11,130 bases of DNA from the NCBI RefSeq assembly GCF_000003605.2, contig NW_003140833.1, forward strand, positions 36,526 through 47,655, read 5' to 3'. Position numbers and translations under genes: made by a program. Within the stretch, counting starts at the first letter, position 1. Each line of letters starts with the position of its first letter. Under the pieces are notes generated by a model. That model was not told the origin of the DNA, did not search any database, and saw nothing but the letters and a program-made list of their open reading frames with translations. The DNA comes from Saccoglossus kowalevskii (lineage: Eukaryota > Hemichordata > Enteropneusta > Harrimaniidae). This document shows, piece by piece, positions 8,302 to 11,130 of this stretch.

Positions 8302-9493
8302 ATTGTTTGCACTGAAATGACTTCAACCCTGTATGTGTGAGCATGTGCTGTTTTAGATTACCAGAAGTAGTAAAATACTTCTCACATTGTTTGCACTGAA
8401 ATGGCTTCAACCCTGTATGTGTGAGGATGTGCTGTTTTAGACTACCAGAAGTAGTAAAACACTTCTCGCATTGCTTACACTGAAATGGCTTAAACCCTGT
8501 ATGTATACGCATGTGCTTTTTTAGACTACAAGACGCAGTAAAACACTTCTCACATTGTTTGCACTGAAATGGTTTCAACCCTGTATGTGTAAGCATGTGC
8601 TGTTTTAGATTGCTAGACAGAGTAAAACACTTCTCACATTGTTTGCACTGAAATGGCTTAAACCCTGTATGTATACGCATGTGCTTTTTTAGACTACAAG
8701 ACGCAGTAAAACACTTCTCGCATTGTTTGCACTGAAATGGTTTCAACCCTGTATGTGTAAGCATGTGCTGTTTTAGATTGCTAGATTGAGTAAAACACTT
8801 CTCACATTGTTTGCACTGAAATGGTTTCAACCCTGTATGTGTAAACATGTGCTGTTTTAGATTACCAGACCAATTAAAACACTTCTGGCATCGTTTGCAC
8901 TGAAATGGCTTCAACCCTGTATGTGTAAGCATATGCTGTTTTAGATGGCTAGATTGAGTAAAACACTTCTCACATTGTTTGCACTGAAATGGTTTCAACC
9001 CTGTATGTGTAATCATGTGCTGTTTTAGATGGCCAGATTGAGTAAAACACTTCTCACATTGTTTGCACTGAAATGGCTTCAACCCTGTATGTGTAAGCAT
9101 GTGCTTTTTTAGATTGCTAGATTGAGTAAAACACTTCTCACATTGTTTGCACTGAAATGGTTTCAGCCCTGTATGTGTAAGCATGTGCTTTTTTAACTGG
9201 CTAGACAGAGTAAAACACTTCTCACATTGTTTGCACTGAAATGGCTTCAACCCTGTATGTATACGCATGTGCTGTTTTAGACTACCAGAAGTAGTAAAAC
9301 ACTTCTCACATTGTGTGCACTGAAATGGCTTCAACTCTGTATGTGTGAGCATGTGCTGTTTTAGACTACCAGAAGTAGTAAAATACTTCTCACATTGTTT
9401 GCACTGGAATGGCTTCAACTCTGTATGTGTAAGCATGTGTTGTTTTAGACAGCTAGACTGAGTAAAACGTGTCTTACATTGCGTGCACTGAAA
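7648..9493 (-). repeat. 84-bp tandem array of zinc-finger-coding units (22 counted, plus a decayed 23rd)
   Basis: Units run every 84 bp: finger 1 at 9493-9410, finger 2 at 9409-9326, and so on to finger 14 at 8401-8318. Finger 15 is 82 bp (8317-8236), then fingers 16 (8235-8152) to 22 (7731-7648). A decayed 23rd unit starts at 7647. The linker and Cys-knuckle parts are nearly identical between units even at third codon positions. Differences concentrate in the helix region, whose positions -1 to 6 read, for example, QSSNLKK, LSSQLKK, TSGSLKQ, WSGNLKQ and ASCSLKK. Such DNA-level uniformity implies recent duplication or gene conversion. Arrays like this are prone to collapse or misassembly, so the copy number should be treated with care. 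Confidence 0.95.
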
Positions 9494-9598
9494 TACATTC
9501 TTCTTGTACTGCACACGTTCAGGTTCTCTGTTGGTTTTGTCATTACCTGTACTGGAATTTGGCTGTGGAAGCATTTTGAAATCTGTATTTACTTCCAT
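8216..9598 (-). CDS. C2H2 zinc-finger array protein, upstream part (14 intact fingers, frameshifted in finger 15)
   Basis: A 460-residue ORF. Residues 1-35 form a polar leader with no KRAB, SCAN or BTB domain. Fourteen C2H2 fingers in strict 28-residue register follow from F36 (C-x2-C-x12-H-x3-H; finger 1 ligands C38, C41, H54, H58). Finger 15 begins at residue 428 and keeps its two cysteines, but the frame is lost before the histidines and the ORF ends after about 20 out-of-frame residues. Such arrays normally bind DNA in the nucleus and act as transcription factors; the target here is unknown. The ATG at 9598-9596 has A at -3 and G at +4, and an in-frame TGA lies upstream at 9670-9668 with no ATG between, so this start is favoured unless a splice acceptor lies in the gap. 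Linkers read TGLKP rather than TGEKP. Whether this is a live 14-finger gene, a recent pseudogene or a sequence error is unresolved. Confidence 0.9.
   Translation of the reverse strand: MEVNTDFKMLPQPNSSTGNDKTNREPERVQYKKNVFQCTQCKTRFTQSSCLKQHMLTHTELKPFQCKQCEKYFTTSGSLKQHMLTHTELKPFQCTQCEKCFTTSGSLKQHMRIHTGLKPFQCKQCEKCFTLSSQLKKHMLTHTGLKPFQCKQCEKCFTQSSNLKKHMLTHTGLKPFQCKQCEKCFTQSGHLKQHMITHTGLKPFQCKQCEKCFTQSSHLKQHMLTHTGLKPFQCKRCQKCFNWSGNLKQHMFTHTGLKPFQCKQCEKCFTQSSNLKQHMLTHTGLKPFQCKQCEKCFTASCSLKKHMRIHTGFKPFQCKQCEKCFTLSSNLKQHMLTHTGLKPFQCKQCEKCFTASCSLKKHMRIHTGFKPFQCKQCEKCFTTSGSLKQHILTHTGLKPFQCKQCEKYFTTSGNLKQHMLTHTGLKSFQCKQCEKYFTTSSSQTAHAYTYRVEAISVQTM
8266..8276 (-). other. 2-bp deletion / frameshift site in finger 15
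   Basis: On the plus strand the sibling fingers 2, 3 and 13 read gctgttttagactaccagaag, give or take one base, whereas here the text is gctgtttgactactagaag, two bases shorter. The loss removes TA from the Leu-Lys codons just before the first zinc-binding His. Moving to the frame one base downstream restores KQHMRIHTG and all later fingers. There is no obvious programmed-frameshift signal, since no stop codon or slippery heptamer sits at the junction. A real mutation, a polymorphism or a consensus error all remain possible. Confidence 0.85.
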
Positions 9599-10114
9599 TA
9601 TTAGGTTATATAAGTAGAGCTGAGTGTCTGAGTTAGAATGCGGTATGAATGTAATTGAATGTGGACATCAGTTTGAAATGTACAAGCTTGAAATAAAACA
9701 ACAGAACTCAGCAAGCAATCACATTACACATTTTAAGCCAATGAACTAAATTTTCAGTGACTAATTATAAAGGTTTTGTGTGTTTTTAAAACCACTTAGA
9801 TATATTTCTAAAGAGTTTAGGCAGCTGTCTCACTTCTCTGGAAATTGTGAGCAAAGTGTGAAATGAAATGTACAATTCCAAGGCTTCATTGTTTAAAGCG
9901 ATCTTCATCTATACACTGGCAACAACTTCAGTTTTTACCTACAAAATAATGAAAAACATATAAGACTTTTGTCTACTGAACTAAATGTCGAAGACCACAA
10001 TACAATATATCAAAATATATGCGGCATCAATTAATCTAGCTAAAATGATGAATATATAGCTATAGTATACATGTACAAACTTTTTCATGTGCTTCTATAG
10101 AGCCTAGCTTCAAC
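9599..10114 (-). other. 5' flank of the zinc-finger gene; no coding sequence
   Basis: AT-rich, without long ORFs. On the minus strand the zinc-finger frame meets a TGA at 9670-9668. No strong polypyrimidine-AG splice acceptor is seen directly before the ATG, so a 5' UTR is plausible, but an upstream non-coding exon joined by an intron cannot be excluded. Confidence 0.45.
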
Positions 10115-10825
10115 GTATCAAAGCAAAATTATTTGCTTGCATTCTGGAATGCTAGCTGACAAGAATGGTTCCAGCATAATAAGCGTGCCTAGCTAGAAGG
10201 CTAGTAGCAGCTGTACTATGCGTCTTTATAGAATATCTACATGTTAATACACAAAGTTTATCGTATCAACGTAAAAGTTTGGTGTAACATCAGACCAGCC
10301 AATCTAGAATATTAGGGCAGAACATAGAATATTACCTACATGTAGATACAATGTAAGTGGAGTGTATCAAAGCAAAGCAGATGTAATGTATCAAAGTAAC
10401 AGTATGGTGCTATATCAGAGCAGCGTGTCTAGCTGGAATGCCAATTTTCTGTAGTAATGTATCAAAGAAAGTACGGTGTGATATCAGATCATGCAATATA
10501 CCGAGAATGCTAAATGTTTTTGTGTCTGTACAGACCATAGAATACTACCTACATGTGATTGGAATGTATCAAAGTAAAAGTATGGTGTGATATCAGAGCA
10601 GCCTACCTAGGTAGAATGCTGGTTTCCTGTGTGTCACTGCAGAACCAAATATAATACGTACAAAGTCATGTATATGTAAATACATGACAATGTAGATGTA
10701 ATGTGCTGAAGTAAAAGTGTGTTGTAATAATAAAGAAGCTTACCTTTCTAGAATGCTAGTTTTCTATGTGTCCACAAAACCTAGCAAGATAGCTACATGT
10801 AGATGCAATGGGCGTATGAAAGTAG
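10115..10825. repeat. diverged tandem repeat, about six to seven units of 70-150 bp
   Basis: GTATCAAAGTAAAAGTATGG-like anchors occur at 10115, 10263, 10364, 10388, 10459, 10565, 10703 (GTGCTGAAGTAAAAGT) and 10814 (GTATGAAAGTAGAAT). Between them recur GTGATATCAGAGCAGC, CTAG.TAGAATGCTAG, TTTTCTGTGTGTC, ACAGA.CATAGAATA and CTACATGTAGATG in the same order. Spacings vary because units carry indels. It has no coding capacity and no sequence in common with the repeat at 5144-5720. Confidence 0.8.
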
Positions 10826-11000
10826 AATTAGGCAGAGGGTTCTAAGAACCCGCCTATTCACATAGTTCATACAATGTACCCACCATAGACTCCGGTCAGT
10901 CAAAATGACTATTTTGAACCGTAGGCATTAATCAGCGATTCTGTCGGTGATGGAGAGATAGAATCTAGGTCAGGGGAAGCCCCATGACCCCCAAGATTCT
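10814..11000. repeat. cluster of four consecutive stem-loop sequences
   Basis: (1) GTATGAA 10814-10820 pairs with TTCATAC 10866-10872, around the 15-bp palindrome GGGTTCT-A-AGAACCC (10837-10851) flanked by GGC and GCC. (2) TCAAAAT 10900-10906 pairs with ATTTTGA 10911-10917. (3) ATCAGCG 10931-10937 pairs with CGGTGAT 10945-10951, with one mismatch. (4) AGAATCT 10960-10966, GGTCA and GGGG pair through an AAG loop (10977-10979) with CCCC, TGACC and AGATTC (to 10999), with small bulges. They could be parts of one structured element or transposon end. Confidence 0.55.
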
Positions 11001-11130
11001 TTTCCTTTACGTAACGAACCACGTGACCAAGGACATATGGCGGCGCCACTATGGCTGGCTAATCACTCTGGTTCCTTTCTCTCCGCCTCAAGGACTTAGA
11101 CCAACGCTACGGAAAGAGTGGGGTGGTTGG
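11001..11130. promoter_or_regulatory. promoter-like CpG-richer region with bZIP, E-box and YY1-like motifs
   Basis: TTACGTAA (11007-11014, the PAR-bZIP/CEBP-type palindrome) is followed by CACGTG (11020-11025, E-box) and ATATGGCGGC (11035-11044, similar to the YY1 core). CpGs are more frequent than in the AT-rich middle. It could serve a gene beyond the right edge, or be a distal start region for the zinc-finger gene about 1.4 kb away on the minus strand. A plus-strand ATG at 11037 opens 20 codons (MAAPLWL...) before a TAG at 11097. Motif matches alone are weak evidence. Confidence 0.35.

Noticed and set aside
9606-9613. TTATATAA as TATA box of the zinc-finger gene
   Set aside because: It ends only about 7 bp before the ATG, too close for a TATA box feeding a normal 5' UTR; such words are common in this AT-rich DNA.

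Overview
This is a stretch of animal (metazoan) nuclear DNA. It is AT-rich, full of decayed repeats and short inverted repeats, and mostly non-coding. The only unmistakable protein-coding unit is a long, intron-free array of C2H2 zinc fingers on the minus strand. Zinc-finger arrays of this kind, patchy CpG content and many small foldback or minisatellite repeats would fit an invertebrate, possibly marine, but the species cannot be fixed from the sequence. There are no bacterial-style operons, no recognisable tRNA or rRNA and no CRISPR array.

Layout. 1-2160 is comparatively CpG-rich non-coding DNA with a nested inverted repeat (143-220) and a GC-rich patch (about 1830-1975). It has two very short ORFs with good start contexts that could be first exons but are unproven. 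2161-5143 is AT-rich with no gene I can support and an (AT)10 microsatellite at 4471-4490. 5144-5720 holds about four diverged copies of a ~135-bp tandem repeat, followed by two inverted-repeat elements (5727-5821 and 5884-5964). 5965-7311 is AT-rich, with two more perfect inverted repeats and a candidate polyadenylation site for the zinc-finger gene. 7312-9598 (minus) is the zinc-finger gene. 9599-10114 is its plain upstream flank. 10115-10825 is a second diverged minisatellite (~110-140 bp units). 10814-11000 contains four consecutive stem-loop-forming sequences. 11000-11130 is CpG-richer, with TTACGTAA, CACGTG and ATGGCGGC motifs, and looks like a promoter.

The zinc-finger gene has 23 finger units in 28-residue register, but the reading frame is broken by an apparent 2-bp deletion inside finger 15. 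The result is an upstream ORF with 14 intact fingers (9598 to 8216) and an overlapping downstream ORF with six intact and two degenerate fingers (8301 to 7312). The array shows recent internal duplication. Fingers 5 and 17 are identical over 84 nt, and fingers 9-10 and 11-12 differ at 3 of 168 nt, two of those in the codon of a DNA-contacting residue. I found no second gene that clearly works with it. No previously undescribed multi-gene system is evident here. The most notable features are the dynamics of the array and the repeat and hairpin structures around it.
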